DNA of 64,000 nucleotides from Peltaster fructicola (GCA_001592805.2 CP051140.1:1551501-1615500); one strand, 5' to 3'; counted from the stretch's first letter, positions 21,114 to 32,590 are shown. Notes: generated from the letters alone by a model not told the origin. A program made the numbers and translations.

Positions 21114-23952
21114 TCAGCGCATGAAGATCTCAATACTGACCTCGTTGCTCCAACCAGGTGTTTCTGCGTTCTGCTTCCAGGCCTTCTCGATATCGATCTC
21201 CAGCAGCTTGTCAGACACCTTGTTAATGCTGACACAGGCCTGTGGAACCGGCTTGCCATACATGAGCACGAAGAAGTCGTCTGCGACCGACTTCTCAGGC
21301 AGTGTGCTGATATACAGACCGGCTGTACCTAGTGCCTTGAAGCTTGCCCAGACACGTAAGCGACCATTTGACTCGATATAGATGTCAGAACCCGTCACAG
21401 CAGCCGATCCAGTCATCTTGTTCAATAGTCCGAAGAGTGCCACTTGGACATCACCTGTGTGTAGCTCAAAAGAGCGCAGAGGATACGCCGACAGGATATC
21501 CCAGCCAGTCTGTCGTAGCATGACTCCAAGGAAGCTGTGCTTTCCAACTCGTTGCAATGGCTTGGAGATCTCCGAAGAGACGAACGAGTGAACCACATAC
21601 TCGCCATGCTCTGTACCAGGGATGTCTTCCAGCTTGACGAACTCCCTCAACGTGCGTTGTGACACATTGAAGACACCTAGGATACCTGTACCAGTTTGCG
21701 CATGACCAGCGAATGTGCCAACTTTCAGCATAGATTGGGCGGTATACTCATTGTACGGATTGATCGACTTGCCAATGATATCTGGACGAAGAATGATTGT
21801 AGTGTTCCTCGTTGTTTCAGCTGTCATCTGTTTGATCAGCTCAACGTTGTGATGACCTGGGTAGTCGGTGAAGTAGATTGGTCCTCCGCTCACACATCGT
21901 GCTGCAGCGTGGAAGGCTGCCCATTTGTGTGAGGTCTGGAACATGTCCCAGTCCGGAAGAACGTTCAGGTGCTGTGAGATGAGACTGTTGTGTGCATTGC
22001 AGAACACGTGCCAGGGATGGCTAGCATCAATCTCCGGAAAGAAGTCGTCAGAGTTGCGTACGAGGAGTCGTGGCTTGTTGGTCGGCAGTTGTGAATGGAA
22101 GATGATTTGTGGAGTCTGTGACATGCAGCTGATCGCTCGAGAGCTGAGGTGACGCAAATGTGCGATCGTCCATGCGTCCTGATACTCTGTGATGAGTGCT
22201 TTTCGATCGGGAGCGTTGCGTATCTCGTCGGTCATGAATTGAGCATCCGTCTTGACGCTGTCCACTCCATTCTCGGCAAGGAACTTGTAGAAGTCATTGT
22301 ACATGCGGCCGACATCGTCTGCAGCGACCACTGTGAAGGAACCCTCATTCTTTGGCACCTCTATTGTCTTGTAGTTCTTGGCGATCCAGCCGTCTGGTGA
22401 GACACCTCCCCAGTAGCCGAAAAGTGCATGCCACACGGCGACTATACAGTGTTAGCATGAGAATCTAAAAGTTCAACAACGTACTGTGCTTGACATTTGG
22501 ATGTCTACCGCGAATGGCGGAGGTAGTTCCTTTCAGACCATCTGGAAAGCCCTTCTTGTTCGCCTCAAACTCAAGCCAGCCACGATTGATCTGGTCGGTC
22601 ACTCCTTGCTCACCAGACAAAGATTGCCAGTTGTCGTCGATGATCAAGTTTGTGATGTTGATACCCTCCCTGGTAAGATCATCTAGCGCATCGTAGATTT
22701 TCTTCGCACTTAGGTCTTGGCCAAGGGCATTCCATGTACAGTATGTGAAACCATCGTACCACTCTTCGAGCCACTGTGTATCGACTTCTTGCTTCTCGGA
22801 GATCTGCTCAGCTTTGCTAAGCTCAGTAGAGTTGAGGTCAGCCACGATATGGCGTGAGTGATAGAAGACCGCGGCATTGGCAACATCAAAAGTATCCGCC
22901 ACAGCTACCAGTATCCGAGCGATACCTGCTGTAGGTCGATCATTGCGGATCTTGATGTATACATTACCTTGCGTGTCAGATGTGAATGTCGTCAGCACAT
23001 CTTCGACACCACTAACTGCCAGAGCAACTACATGCATCCCATCAGATCGTAGGAACGATGCAAGGATAGCATCTTTGTCAAGGGCAAAGTGAGTGTTGCC
23101 CTGTCTTGGAGCAAGCCAAGGTATCCATGTTCGAATGATGGCAAACCAGCGTGCAAGATGAGTAGGCTTGCCCAGTCGGATTTGAGAGCTGCCTGACACA
23201 TCTCCTTGGGCCGCCACTACTGGTGCTTCCAAGGAGTAAAGGAGTGTATTCGCAGTATCTGGAGTGACGCTCTTCACCACAATATCAGAGCTAATGCCGG
23301 AGAAGAACTGCTTGAAGTCGTGCTCGGCATGCTTTTGATAGTCCTGCGTGTTGTACAACAGGACGCCATCGCTCAGACCTGTAGCATCTCGGCTCCAGGT
23401 CCAGTGACCACCTACCCTAGCCTTGAGAGTGAAACTGACGGCGTGTGCATGCTTGGGAGATCCTGACAGCTCTCCCCTGTACCAGAGCTGTGCCTTCTCA
23501 CGGCTTTGTCTGCCAACAAGAAGGACATCTAGTGGTTGTGTAGGTCGTAATATGAGTTCACACCAGTCATGTTCGCCGTTGTGGTTGTGCCAGATCACAA
23601 TCTGAGGCTCTTGGCCACGCAGAACTTCAGACGCCGATGTCTCGACGCACACAACGAACTTGACCGAGTGTTGATCCGAGGGGATCGTTGTAGCTTGACC
23701 TAAGGCTGGTGTACAGGTCAAATTGAGATGTACTCCGTCGTAAAGATCCACATTCGCAGGCTGGAGTATGGTCTCCCGCTTGGGAGGTGCTTGTTCCGGT
23801 AGGATATCTGTCATCTTTGAAGCTGATGAGTCGTCGAAAACTCGTTGTCCAGTGTTGATATCACAGCCTGTTGCTTGTCAGTATGATCGGTGGACGACGA
23901 TTTACTCACGTCCGAAGGTGATGCCCTTCTGCTTGGAAGCTTTGAGAACCAT
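21114..23952 (-). CDS. Raffinose synthase/alkaline alpha-galactosidase-like enzyme (GH36, SIP1 type)
   Basis: Three exons (23952-23910, 23867-22485, 22441-21114; introns 42 and 43 bp) give 917 residues. The second junction restores NVKHIAVWHALFGYWGG. The GH36 clan-D catalytic nucleophile is the Asp of VKTDAQF (about residue 541), and the acid/base region is RCVSGGPIYFTDYPGHH (Asp about 668). LIIDDNWQSL lies earlier in the barrel. Relatives cleave or transfer alpha-galactosyl groups from raffinose-family sugars; the fungal substrate is unknown. The 43-bp first exon (MVLKASKQKG) is inferred from good splice sites and matching phase. A start at 23814 (MTDILPEQ) is the alternative. The gene is divergent to JIP5 over 262 bp. 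No signal peptide is seen, so the enzyme is probably cytosolic. Confidence 0.88.
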
Positions 23953-24214
23953 CGCGGAGGGAAGACAAGCACAGCTTAGGTGTGATCGATGTTGTTTGAT
24001 GCCGCGTCATTCAAGATTGCCCTGGCAATAGCAAAGGACGGTTTTGAATGTCTGTAACACTAGCAAGATCGATACAGATCGGTGGGATGCATGCGTGACT
24101 AGCTCTCGCGTCACCAGGCGCATGTCGATCGCTCAGTCACTTCCCAAAGCGGCAGCTAGCTTCAGCTTTTTTGTGACCTGTCGCATCTTCGTCATCTGGA
24201 TGCTTGTCCTACCA

Positions 24215-25504
24215 ATGTTTGACAGCATTTGCTCTCTACCGCTTTCGTCTGAGCTCTTTGCACAAGCAGTGCATCCCGAAGAGCCACTGGTCGCTGTTGG
24301 ACTCAGCAGCGGCCATGTTGCGACTTTAAAACTACCGCCACTAGAGGACGGCCTCACAACAACCACGAGAAAAGAGCACCTCGGCAACAATGGCACAGAC
24401 ACAATCACAGTCGCATGGCGAACTCGACGCCATCAGGCAAGCTGCCGCTGTCTTGCTTACAGCAACGACGGTCGACAGCTGTTCTCAGCAGGCGCAGATG
24501 GACTCGTGAAGGCAGCTGATTCTGAGAGTGGTAGAGTGACTGGCAAGGTCGCAGTGCCGTCAGATACTACCTCAGACAAAGTGGACGCACCAACGGTAGT
24601 GCACGCTTTGAGTCCTCAAACATTGCTACTGGCAACAGATTCGGGAGCACTACACCTTTACGACCTGCGTGACCCAGCACCTTCGCTTCCCGTCAATGCC
24701 TCAAAGACTGCTTTCACCACTGCCCAGCCGTCAGCCACCCATCATCCACATACCGACTACATCTCCTCACTCTCAGCCTTGCCCGCATCTGCCGCATCCA
24801 CTTCAGGCTATAGCAAGCAATGGCTCACGACGGGTGGTACCACACTCGCCCTGACGGATCTACGACGGGGAGTGCTTGTCAAGAGTGAAGATCAAGAAGA
24901 AATACTGCTATCGAGTTTGTATGTCACGGGATTGACCGCGAAGAAATCGAGTGGCAGCACTGGCGAGAAAGCTGTCGTTGGAGGTGGTGATGGTGTCATC
25001 ACATTATGGGAGAAGGGTCAATGGGACGACCAAGACGAGCGTATCATTGTCAGTCGCGAAAAGGAGACTCTTGATTGCATGGCTCATATACCAGATGGCA
25101 TAGGCGGCTTTGGCAAGAAGATCGCGGTCGGCTTAGGTGATGGTAAGGTCAGATTCGTGCGTCTCGGCATGAATAAAGTGATAGGGGAAGTGCAGCATGA
25201 CGAAGTTGAGGGCGTCATTGGTCTGGACTTCGATGCCGAAGCACGAATGATCACTGGAGGTGGCAGCATCATCAAGGTATGGGGAGAAACTGTTGAGGTC
25301 GAAGATGACGAAGAAGGAGAAGAGGATGCCACAGCAACCACCAAGCGAGCTGCCGCCGACTCCTCAGATGATGATGATAGCGATGATGACGATGATTCCG
25401 ATCCCAGTGAGGAAGAGACCACGAGAAAGAGGCGTAAGAAGAGGAAGAGAGGCAAAGGCCCAGCATCAGCAGGCAACGGCTTCAGCTTCAAGGGTCTTGA
25501 TTGA
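24215..25504 (+). CDS. JIP5: WD-repeat protein JIP5 (WDR55 family, 60S ribosome biogenesis)
   Basis: A single exon of 429 residues. The start [20 protein letters not shown] and the following [16 protein letters not shown] are the recognisable JIP5/WDR55 N-terminus. The frame is open for 57 codons upstream but lacks that conservation. WD-like blades run to about residue 360 (for example [44 protein letters not shown]). The C-terminus is a long Asp/Glu run, then [12 protein letters not shown], a nuclear/nucleolar signal. The yeast protein is nucleolar, and WDR55 is needed for pre-rRNA processing. The 3' end is 107 bp from the convergent MARVEL gene. Confidence 0.93.
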   Translation: MFDSICSLPLSSELFAQAVHPEEPLVAVGLSSGHVATLKLPPLEDGLTTTTRKEHLGNNGTDTITVAWRTRRHQASCRCLAYSNDGRQLFSAGADGLVKAADSESGRVTGKVAVPSDTTSDKVDAPTVVHALSPQTLLLATDSGALHLYDLRDPAPSLPVNASKTAFTTAQPSATHHPHTDYISSLSALPASAASTSGYSKQWLTTGGTTLALTDLRRGVLVKSEDQEEILLSSLYVTGLTAKKSSGSTGEKAVVGGGDGVITLWEKGQWDDQDERIIVSREKETLDCMAHIPDGIGGFGKKIAVGLGDGKVRFVRLGMNKVIGEVQHDEVEGVIGLDFDAEARMITGGGSIIKVWGETVEVEDDEEGEEDATATTKRAAADSSDDDDSDDDDDSDPSEEETTRKRRKKRKRGKGPASAGNGFSFKGLD

Positions 25505-25611
25505 CCGTGTAATGAATTGGTATACGCTGTATGTCTGCGAAAAATCCGCTTCCTCAGCAACAAATGTACAATTATCAAAGCCTTCCTCCCATCGTTACGC
25601 ATGACACCTCC

Positions 25612-26351
25612 TCAGACCTGGTATGGTCGTCGAGAGCTCGACCTTCGTACCTGACCGCTGTTGCTGCGAGGTCGACGATCGTAGTCGTAGTCTCGGCTTC
25701 CACGGTATTCTCTGCTAGAAGCACGAGGATCTCGGCTTGACGATCGTCTGTGGCTGTGTCGAGATGAATGGTATTCGCGGCGAACAATGACCTTGTTGTC
25801 GTCTCGATGGTTGCGGTGCACTAAAAGGGCCAGCAACTAGGAAGAGTCAGTAGATGTCCTGAAGCACACGATCGTGGACTTACGAATGTGGTGAAGAATA
25901 GAATGATATCAATGATACCAAATGCAAAGCTGGCTTTCAGCATCGAGCAAGTCTTGTTTGGATTCGAGCCCCAGCTGTTGTTTGTGTAGTAGCCGTACCA
26001 GAAGACGCCGAGATTTGAGTTGAAGCTCGAATCCGAGGTATAGTCGTTGCAATTCGCATTGCTGATGAATCGAAGAACGACCACACCAGCGATGAGAGCA
26101 GCGCAGAAGCCAAGATCGACTAGAGCGACGAAGAGCGCATCGTGTCGTGCGCGTAAGTAGTTGAATAGCGTCACTGTTGCCCATACTAGCGCCAGTACTG
26201 TCGCAATGAACAAGACCAGCACGAAATTGGGTGTCAACTGGTTGTTGCTGACATATCCATTGACGAACCATGCGAGCATTCCCACAGGTGGAATGAGCAT
26301 AATGATCTCGAATATGCGCCAGCATATGAATAGAATGCCAGACAACGCCAT
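25612..26351 (-). CDS. MARVEL-domain-like four-helix membrane protein
   Basis: Two exons (26351-25884, 25836-25612; 47-bp intron) give 230 residues. Four hydrophobic helices lie at about 3-28, 40-63, 75-97 and 138-160. The loop between helices 3 and 4 holds two cysteines (NANCNDY, KTCSML), as in fungal MARVEL/Nce102-like proteins of the plasma membrane. The intron falls at the end of helix 4 (FFTTF-LLALLVHRNHRDD). The cytosolic tail is rich in Arg, Ser and Tyr (HSSRHSHRRSSSRD, RRSSSRRPYQV), possibly a phosphorylation region. Without the intron the frame ends 20 codons later in unrelated sequence. The precise function is unknown. Confidence 0.82.
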
Positions 26352-26976
26352 TGCGAAGGCTGTGCTCTTGCTCTTGAAGCTATGTTCCTTGCTCTTACAA
26401 CGTGCAGACGCTTGTGATTCTCAGAGGACGTCTGTGTTGTGCGAGGCGCGGTATAGTGGGATGCGTGGTGTGCGGCGTCTGACAGCTGATGATGCTGTGG
26501 TGTGCAAATGTGGGGTGTGGTGACGGTGAAGGAGTGTTGCAGCACGTCCGACAGCAAGGTCGAAGTCTGAGTGAGTGAGATGTAGAAAGAAAGGACCTAC
26601 GAGGGGATCTCGGGATGCAAGATAATGCAAACTACGACCTGTAATGACGAACGACCTGCGACCGCTTATAACAATAGCCTTGTTTCTGTGAGGATTATTT
26701 GGAGGCAGGTAGTGGCTGGGTGGGGCTGGCTAGCACGTGTGAAGCGGGAACATCCTTCTACACCATACCATTCTGAACTAGTGGCATTTTGAGCTTGTCA
26801 GACGAGCCATGCTCTGCACTTCAAGCATCTGAGGCTTTCGACATCATTTAGCTTTCTTCTGACGATCTGAGCCTTGCAGCCAAGCGTCCGGAAGCATGAC
26901 CTCAAGGAGGGACCCGGACACTCACAACCATTCCCGACACGTGCCTTGAGTAGCTGCAGGAGAGGCGCCAGCCGGC
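26352..26976. promoter_or_regulatory. Divergent promoter region, MARVEL gene and RRN9
   Basis: 625 bp between two divergent starts. No protein or RNA gene is recognised. A CACGTG-like core occurs near 26733 (GCACGTGTG), which is a generic E-box match. Confidence 0.4.
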
Positions 26977-28173
26977 ATGGATGTCCAGAGCCAGGAGAGT
27001 GTCCTAGACTCATACAAATCGGAGCTCGATCGCGAGAACGCCTTCTCAGGGCGAGCAGAGATATGGCTTGGCTACATCGTCGATGAGAGAGACCTAGCAG
27101 AGTCCATAGATCTGGACAGAGCCAACGACCTCAGTCTTCATCTGTACAACGCTCATGCTATTAAAGCAAAATATTATGACTCAACCACTCAGCAAGAAGG
27201 TCTGTCATTGCGAAACAAGCAACAGTGGTTGAGAGCCGAGCCTGACGGAACCATTCCCTGGACGCCACCGCAGTCCTGGACGGCCTGGCCGATGAGTGCA
27301 AACGACGTACCACGACCTGAGGAACGTCATGGCAACTTGGAGGCTATGCGAACTGTCGACGATCAGTTTTTGAAGATGCAGGAGCCTTGGTTTCCAAGTG
27401 CTGATCTCGAGCAGGAGGTTTTTGCGCTTCTCCTACGAACGGCAAAAGGTCAGATTCAAAAGAACGATCGACAACTCAACCACCGTGTACTAAGCTCGCT
27501 CACTATTCCTAACGGGACTGCATCTGTTATTGACATCCACAGCAGCTCACCAGCTCGGAAGACTGCAGAAGGTGAAGACGTGGTCGATGAACCAGTGGTC
27601 GATCCAGCACCGCCATATCAGCTCACAGATGACGATGATCACGCAAGACAATTGCTCATGCCCACCACCAGACACATCTTATCCAATCTTGAGGATCTGT
27701 TGCTGGCTTTACATAAGAGTAGAGCGTCTGGTAATACAGCATCAGAAACAACCACTGTTGGACCTTTCTCCAGAAAACGCAAACGCTCATCCACCGTCGA
27801 CCGCCTGAACCAGATCGACACTGCTGGGGTTGACCGACCTGATGTACCTGTAGACGGGACACCTCGAGAAAGCCGAACACGTCAGTTACCTACCCGAGAC
27901 TGGAGCGAAGTGCTTGGCATAGCTAGCATAGCTGGCATTGACAACGAAGTTGTCATGAAGACGGCTCGCCGATGCTCGGTGTTATTCAAGGAGGACATGA
28001 TCTTTGACAACAATCCGGAGCATGGCGCTGGTGACTCTGCGGGTATGGTCGAGAAACAACCTGGCGAACACTCGGCGACGAAGCGCAAGCACCGGACAAA
28101 TTCGATCACTCCCAAGAATGACTATGTCGCCACGGTCATAGAAGAGCTCTCATACTTTGGTCGACATAGATAG
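26977..28173 (+). CDS. RRN9: RRN9-domain protein, RNA polymerase I upstream activation factor subunit
   Basis: A single exon of 398 residues. The N-terminal block DERDLAESIDLDRANDLSLHLYNAHAIKA matches the fungal Rrn9 domain. Near the end, RDWSEVLGIASIAGIDNEVVMKTARRCSVLF is the second conserved block. Between them lies a low-complexity, acidic, Ser-rich region with a basic patch (FSRKRKRSS). In yeast, Rrn9 belongs to the UAF complex that binds the rDNA upstream element and recruits TBP/core factor. Relatives usually have a longer N-terminus before the domain, so the true start may be further upstream or behind an intron. The gene ends beside a minisatellite. Confidence 0.82.
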   Translation: MDVQSQESVLDSYKSELDRENAFSGRAEIWLGYIVDERDLAESIDLDRANDLSLHLYNAHAIKAKYYDSTTQQEGLSLRNKQQWLRAEPDGTIPWTPPQSWTAWPMSANDVPRPEERHGNLEAMRTVDDQFLKMQEPWFPSADLEQEVFALLLRTAKGQIQKNDRQLNHRVLSSLTIPNGTASVIDIHSSSPARKTAEGEDVVDEPVVDPAPPYQLTDDDDHARQLLMPTTRHILSNLEDLLLALHKSRASGNTASETTTVGPFSRKRKRSSTVDRLNQIDTAGVDRPDVPVDGTPRESRTRQLPTRDWSEVLGIASIAGIDNEVVMKTARRCSVLFKEDMIFDNNPEHGAGDSAGMVEKQPGEHSATKRKHRTNSITPKNDYVATVIEELSYFGRHR

Positions 28174-28218
28174 AGAGTTGATATCGGAAATGAGCCCGTC
28201 ACGATTTAACGTGCTTAC

Positions 28219-28458
28219 AGGTGCAGTCCACATAGGCTCCGAACGCCGTGCCTATGGGCAAAATCCACAGAGGCTTCGAAGAACGTCCCCATGGATACCA
28301 TCCACGGAGGCTTCGAATACTGTCCCTGGAGGTGCACTTCACAGAGGCTTCGAACACCATCCCTCCAGGTGCACTTCACAAAGGCCCCGAACAACGTCCC
28401 TACAAGTGCTCACCCAGAATGAAAGCCATTGAACAGTATCCCTACAGGCGCGTCCACT
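28219..28458. repeat. Degenerate minisatellite, about six units of 35-43 bp
   Basis: A core like CACAGAGGCTTCGAACA, then GTCCCT and GGTGCACTT, recurs from about 28227, 28264, 28301, 28339, 28376 and 28411. Units 2-5 are the most alike (35-38 bp) and the outer two are worn. The array starts 46 bp after the RRN9 stop codon and ends about 290 bp before the next gene. It is open in some frames, but the peptides have no sense. It is not CRISPR-like: there are no unique spacers. Confidence 0.8.
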
Positions 28459-28620
28459 GATGCTCATGAGCGTGTAAGGGAGCCGTAGTGTGATATCCAT
28501 ACAGTATTCCTGTGCTACCAAATGCTATCTTTCGATATTGAGAAGAAGCTTTGGAGATATCGCGAGCATGTGGCTCCAATCCAGAGGTGAGCTTCACGCG
28601 CCGTACGTCTTGGCACGTCG

Positions 28621-28748
28621 TATATATCCTGCGTTTCTCCAAGCTCCCTCTCTCACAACACACAAACACAACCACTGACACCTCGAAAAATCAGCTCTCA
28701 AGGTACGAGAGCTTTCTCTCTGCTTGACCTCATCACTGACTATCAAAG
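28621..28748 (+). promoter_or_regulatory. Core promoter and probable 5'UTR intron of the Myb-like gene
   Basis: A TATA element (TATATAT) at 28621-28627 is about 122 bp before the start codon. CT- and CA-rich leader sequence follows. A 46-bp candidate intron runs 28703-28748: donor GTACGA, branch-like CACTGAC, acceptor AAAG directly before the ATG. Its size equals that of the coding introns here. Transcript data would decide. Confidence 0.5.
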
Positions 28749-29196
28749 ATGGAAAACAAATTCACTGAACGCGAGGCTCAAGTCATGGCCTATGCCTGGC
28801 AGTGCGTTGATGAAGTCAAGGTACGTGCTGCTTGTATCTCCAAATATCTAGTACTAACTTGTCGTCTTGCAGATGGACTACGAGAAGCTCGCCACGCTCT
28901 GTGGCTACACCAACGTTCGCTCTGCCAGCAACGCCTGGTCAGCAATCAGAAAGAAGCTCAACAGCTTGGCAGCTACTGGTGCCACTGATGCAGATGCTGC
29001 CTCGACCCCAAAGAGCTCTACGAAGAAGCGTACCAAGGCTGGTTCTGACGACGCCACTCCAGCAAAGCGTAGCCGCAAAGCTGGCAAGGTCAAGCACGAA
29101 CAGACCGACGATGCCGAGGACGGAGGCAATGCTGATGAGGCTACAGCTGATGTCAAGGCTGAAGAGTCCATGGACAAGGATGAGACCATGGAATAG
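28749..29196 (+). CDS. Small Myb-like DNA-binding protein with acidic/basic tail
   Basis: Two exons (28749-28820, 28873-29196; 52-bp intron with branch TACTAAC) give 131 residues. Residues 1-50 form a Myb/SANT-like three-helix unit (FTEREAQVMAYAWQCVDEVK, then MDYEKLATLCGY and SASNAWSAIRKKL), the small fungal type now called Myb_DNA-bind_8. The rest alternates basic stretches (KKRTKAG, AKRSRKAGK), which look like nuclear signals, with an acidic end. It probably binds chromatin, but no target is known. Many ascomycetes carry several short proteins of this build. Confidence 0.83.
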
Positions 29197-30281
29197 GCTT
29201 CACACAGTGTTCCCTGTTCAGCCGATAGGCTCATGCTAAGTGATAGCAGAACGACAACTTGGAGATAGCGATCGTGTACGGTACATAGCTGCTACACGAA
29301 ATCCTTCACTCAATGCCTGACACTGTGCCCTCACGAGAATGATCCCACTCACCAACAAGCTCAGGCTGGCGAATAGCAAAGCTACAACTCAGGGAACGCG
29401 ACAAGAATTCGTCCATCACTGTGTGTATCTCGCTCATGACATCCCAGCAATGCTTATACTGATGTGCAACGTAGGCTAACCTTCGAAGCTGGGAAACTCC
29501 TCGTTCAGCGAAGGTTGGACTTCGCGTTTCTCTGGACTGGCGATGTCATTCCTAGGAGGACATGAATGGCTCTGGCTCGGAGAGGATCTCTTACGTCCTG
29601 CGTTGAAGAAGTCTTTCACAGAGCGAATGGATAACCTTCGCTCAGGCATATCTCACATGACGCTCGCATGGAATGTCTCCGTAGAGGCATCATTGACATC
29701 TGCTTCGGATTGATCTCCTCTTGACACTGAACAGATATCAAGGCTCACGCGCTTGCGTCCTGCTGAGTTGATGATTAACGCATCACTGCGCGCTGGACTC
29801 TGGTAAGGCCCTCTACGGCGTTCTCGGCCGTTCGAAAGGCACAATGATTCCCAGTCCTGCAAAGCACGTCAACATTGAGGCCTCGCGCGACTCAGAGCGC
29901 TGTGCCACTCTGTACGGCTCAAAGTGTCGTTAACTTCGACCGCAGCATGTGAGGCACCCCCGACGTCTCCGCAAGAGATGGCTTGTGCTGTTGCCAGGTC
30001 AGGTAGGTAGTGCGAGGCAGCTCGAATGGAAACTGCTGGAAGCTCCAAAACCCTTCTTTGCTCGTGAAAGGCAAACAGCTAAATAATTCTCCTACCACAC
30101 TTGCTTCTAGCAGACTTTCTTGCAAACACAACGATACCCGACTTCTCAAGTCAAACACACGATCGATAGAGCTCCTCGCAGTTGCTCTACACACTTGTGA
30201 GTACTAAATTATCACACATCCACAGGCACAATCGCTCACAACCAGCAGCATTACCCAGAGAAATCTCACAACACCGCAATC
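29197..30281 (+). promoter_or_regulatory. HSP90 upstream region with heat-shock-element-like site and candidate 5'UTR intron
   Basis: 1.1 kb without a recognised gene. At 30038-30057, on the plus strand, four 5-bp units read nGAAn, nTCCn, nAACn, nTTCn. That is a phased heat-shock element with two imperfect units, about 225 bp before the ATG. A candidate leader intron starts GTGAGTACTAAAT at 30197 and could end at CAG 30248 or 30258. Both calls are by eye only. Confidence 0.4.
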
Positions 30282-32381
30282 ATGTCGAGCGAGACGTTCG
30301 AGTTTCAGGCTGAGATCTCTCAGCTGCTCTCCCTCATCATCAACACTGTTTACTCAAACAAGGAGATCTTCCTGCGAGAACTTATCTCCAACGCCTCCGA
30401 TGCTCTGGACAAGATCCGATATGAGGCACTCTCAGACCCATCCAAGCTCGATTCGGGCAAGGACCTGCGCATCGACATCATTCCAGACAAGGAGAACAAG
30501 ACATTGACCATTCAGGACACTGGTTTGGGAATGACAAAGACCGACCTGGTCAACAACCTTGGTACGATCGCTCGATCAGGCACCAAGCAGTTCATGGAGG
30601 CTCTCACAGCCGGTGCTGACATCTCCATGATCGGTCAGTTCGGTGTCGGTTTCTACTCTGCATACCTCGTTGCAGACAAGGTCACCGTCATCTCCAAGAA
30701 CAACGACGATGAGCAGTACATCTGGGAATCCAGCGCAGGTGGCACTTTCACCATCGCTGAGGACAACAGCAAGCCACTTGGCCGTGGTACTAAGATCATC
30801 CTTCACCTCAAGGATGAGCAGCTCGACTACCTGAACGAGAGCAAGATCAAGGAGGTTGTCAAGAAGCACTCCGAGTTCATCTCCTACCCAATCTACCTCC
30901 ACGTCTCCAAGGAGACTGAGACTGAGGTCCCAGACGAGGATGCCGAGACCACCACTGAGGGTGACGAGAAGAAGCCAAAGGTCGAGGAAGTCGACGACGA
31001 TGAGGAAGAGAAGAAGCCAAAGACCAAGAAGGTCAAGGAGACCAAGATTGAGGAGGAGGAGCTCAACAAGGTCAAGCCAATCTGGACCCGCAACCCAACC
31101 GACATCACAACCGAGGAGTACGGTGCGTTCTACAAGTCGCTCTCTAACGACTGGGAGGACCACCTCGCTGTCAAGCACTTCTCCGTTGAGGGTCAGCTCG
31201 AGTTCCGTGCCATCCTCTTCGTGCCAAAGCGTGCACCATTCGACCTGTTCGAGACCAAGAAGACTAAGAACAACATCAAGCTCTACGTCCGACGTGTCTT
31301 CATCACTGACGACGCTACCGACCTTGTTCCAGAGTGGCTCAGCTTCGTCAAGGGTGTCGTCGACTCTGAGGACCTGCCTCTCAACCTGTCCCGTGAGACT
31401 CTCCAGCAGAACAAGATCATGAAGGTCATCAAGAAGAACATTGTCAAGAAGACCCTCGAGCTCTTCACTGAGATCTCAGAGGACAAGGAGCAGTTCGACA
31501 AGTTCTACTCTGCCTTCAGCAAGAACATTAAGCTCGGAATCCACGAGGACAGCCAGAACCGTGCACAGCTTGCCAAGCTGCTTCGCTACAACAGCACCAA
31601 GTCTGGTGATGAGCAGACATCCCTTGCCGACTACGTCACCCGCATGCCAGAGCACCAGAAGCAAATGTACTACATCACCGGCGAGTCTACCAAGGCCGTT
31701 GAGAAGTCACCATTCCTTGACGCACTCAAGGCCAAGAACTTCGAAGTTCTTTTCCTCGTCGACCCAATTGACGAGTATGCATTCACTCAGCTCAAGGAGT
31801 ACGATGGCAAGAAGCTCATCGACATCACCAAGGACTTCGAGCTTGAGGAGACTGAGGAAGAGAAGACAACACGTGAGGCCGAGGAGAAGGAGTACGAGGC
31901 ACTTGCCAAGAGCTTGAAGACTGTCCTTGGTGACAAGGTTGAGAAGGTCGTTGTCAGCCACAAGCTGGTTGGCGCACCATGTGCCATCCGTACTGGCCAG
32001 TTCGGTTGGTCTGCCAACATGGAGCGTATCATGAAGGCTCAGGCTCTTCGTGACACCAGCATGAGCTCATACATGAGCAGCAAGAAGACCTTCGAGATCT
32101 CGCCAAAGAGCTCAATCATCAAGGAGCTCAAGAAGAAGGTTGAGACGTCAGGCGAAGGCGACCGCACCGTCAAGAGCATCACCACTCTGCTGTACGAGAC
32201 CTCTCTTCTCGTCTCTGGCTTCACCATTGATGAGCCAGCTGCCTACGCTGAGCGTATCCACAAGCTCGTGCAGCTCGGCCTGAACGTCGATGAGGATGCT
32301 GAGACCGAGGCCGAGACCGTCGATGCTGATGCTCCTGCAGCAGAGGCTGTCGGTGAGAGCGCTATGGAGGAGGTTGACTAG
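30282..32381 (+). CDS. HSP90: HSP90 molecular chaperone
   Basis: A single uninterrupted exon of 699 residues. The GHKL ATPase domain shows [26 protein letters not shown] and [16 protein letters not shown] charged Glu/Lys linker lies at about 212-262. The middle domain has the catalytic-loop arginine in [14 protein letters not shown]. The protein ends in MEEVD, the docking motif for TPR co-chaperones, so this is the cytosolic form. Codon use is strongly biased toward C-ending codons and CCA for proline, as expected for a highly expressed gene. No coding intron is present, though many filamentous fungi have some. Every key motif is intact. Confidence 0.98.
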   Translation: MSSETFEFQAEISQLLSLIINTVYSNKEIFLRELISNASDALDKIRYEALSDPSKLDSGKDLRIDIIPDKENKTLTIQDTGLGMTKTDLVNNLGTIARSGTKQFMEALTAGADISMIGQFGVGFYSAYLVADKVTVISKNNDDEQYIWESSAGGTFTIAEDNSKPLGRGTKIILHLKDEQLDYLNESKIKEVVKKHSEFISYPIYLHVSKETETEVPDEDAETTTEGDEKKPKVEEVDDDEEEKKPKTKKVKETKIEEEELNKVKPIWTRNPTDITTEEYGAFYKSLSNDWEDHLAVKHFSVEGQLEFRAILFVPKRAPFDLFETKKTKNNIKLYVRRVFITDDATDLVPEWLSFVKGVVDSEDLPLNLSRETLQQNKIMKVIKKNIVKKTLELFTEISEDKEQFDKFYSAFSKNIKLGIHEDSQNRAQLAKLLRYNSTKSGDEQTSLADYVTRMPEHQKQMYYITGESTKAVEKSPFLDALKAKNFEVLFLVDPIDEYAFTQLKEYDGKKLIDITKDFELEETEEEKTTREAEEKEYEALAKSLKTVLGDKVEKVVVSHKLVGAPCAIRTGQFGWSANMERIMKAQALRDTSMSSYMSSKKTFEISPKSSIIKELKKKVETSGEGDRTVKSITTLLYETSLLVSGFTIDEPAAYAERIHKLVQLGLNVDEDAETEAETVDADAPAAEAVGESAMEEVD

Positions 32382-32590
32382 ATCACTCGTCAATCTTTTC
32401 AGTGTTCTTCCAAGCGATGGTCTGATGTCCTATGAGCAATCGGCGTTTCATGCATACTCTAACTACAGATCACGATGCAATGTGTCGTGTGTAATTCTAG
32501 ATACAACGAATGAAAGTCTTCTGCCATGAATCTGTTCTCATGTTGGCTTTTCCATCTATTCAGCGTCGTGTAATTGCTGTTGTGGTCTCG

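Noticed and set aside
24044-24214. 57-codon upstream extension of JIP5
   Set aside because: The JIP5 family begins at [12 protein letters not shown]; the upstream part is not conserved-looking and crosses the promoter.
28219-28458. CRISPR array
   Set aside because: Units are adjacent with no unique spacers, degenerate, and the organism is a fungus.
28157-28460. Two open frames across the minisatellite
   Set aside because: Open only because repeat length is near a multiple of three; the peptides are repeat translations without sense.
30576-31178. 200-codon antisense open frame within HSP90, Leu/Val-rich
   Set aside because: It is the reverse shadow of a highly biased coding gene: codon bias on one strand leaves the other open. 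No start context, domain or splice support.
30856-31917. Ser/Arg/Thr-rich frames of 188 and 158 codons inside HSP90 in another plus frame
   Set aside because: Composition is the plain out-of-frame reading of Lys/Glu/Asp codons. HSP90 motifs occupy the true frame.
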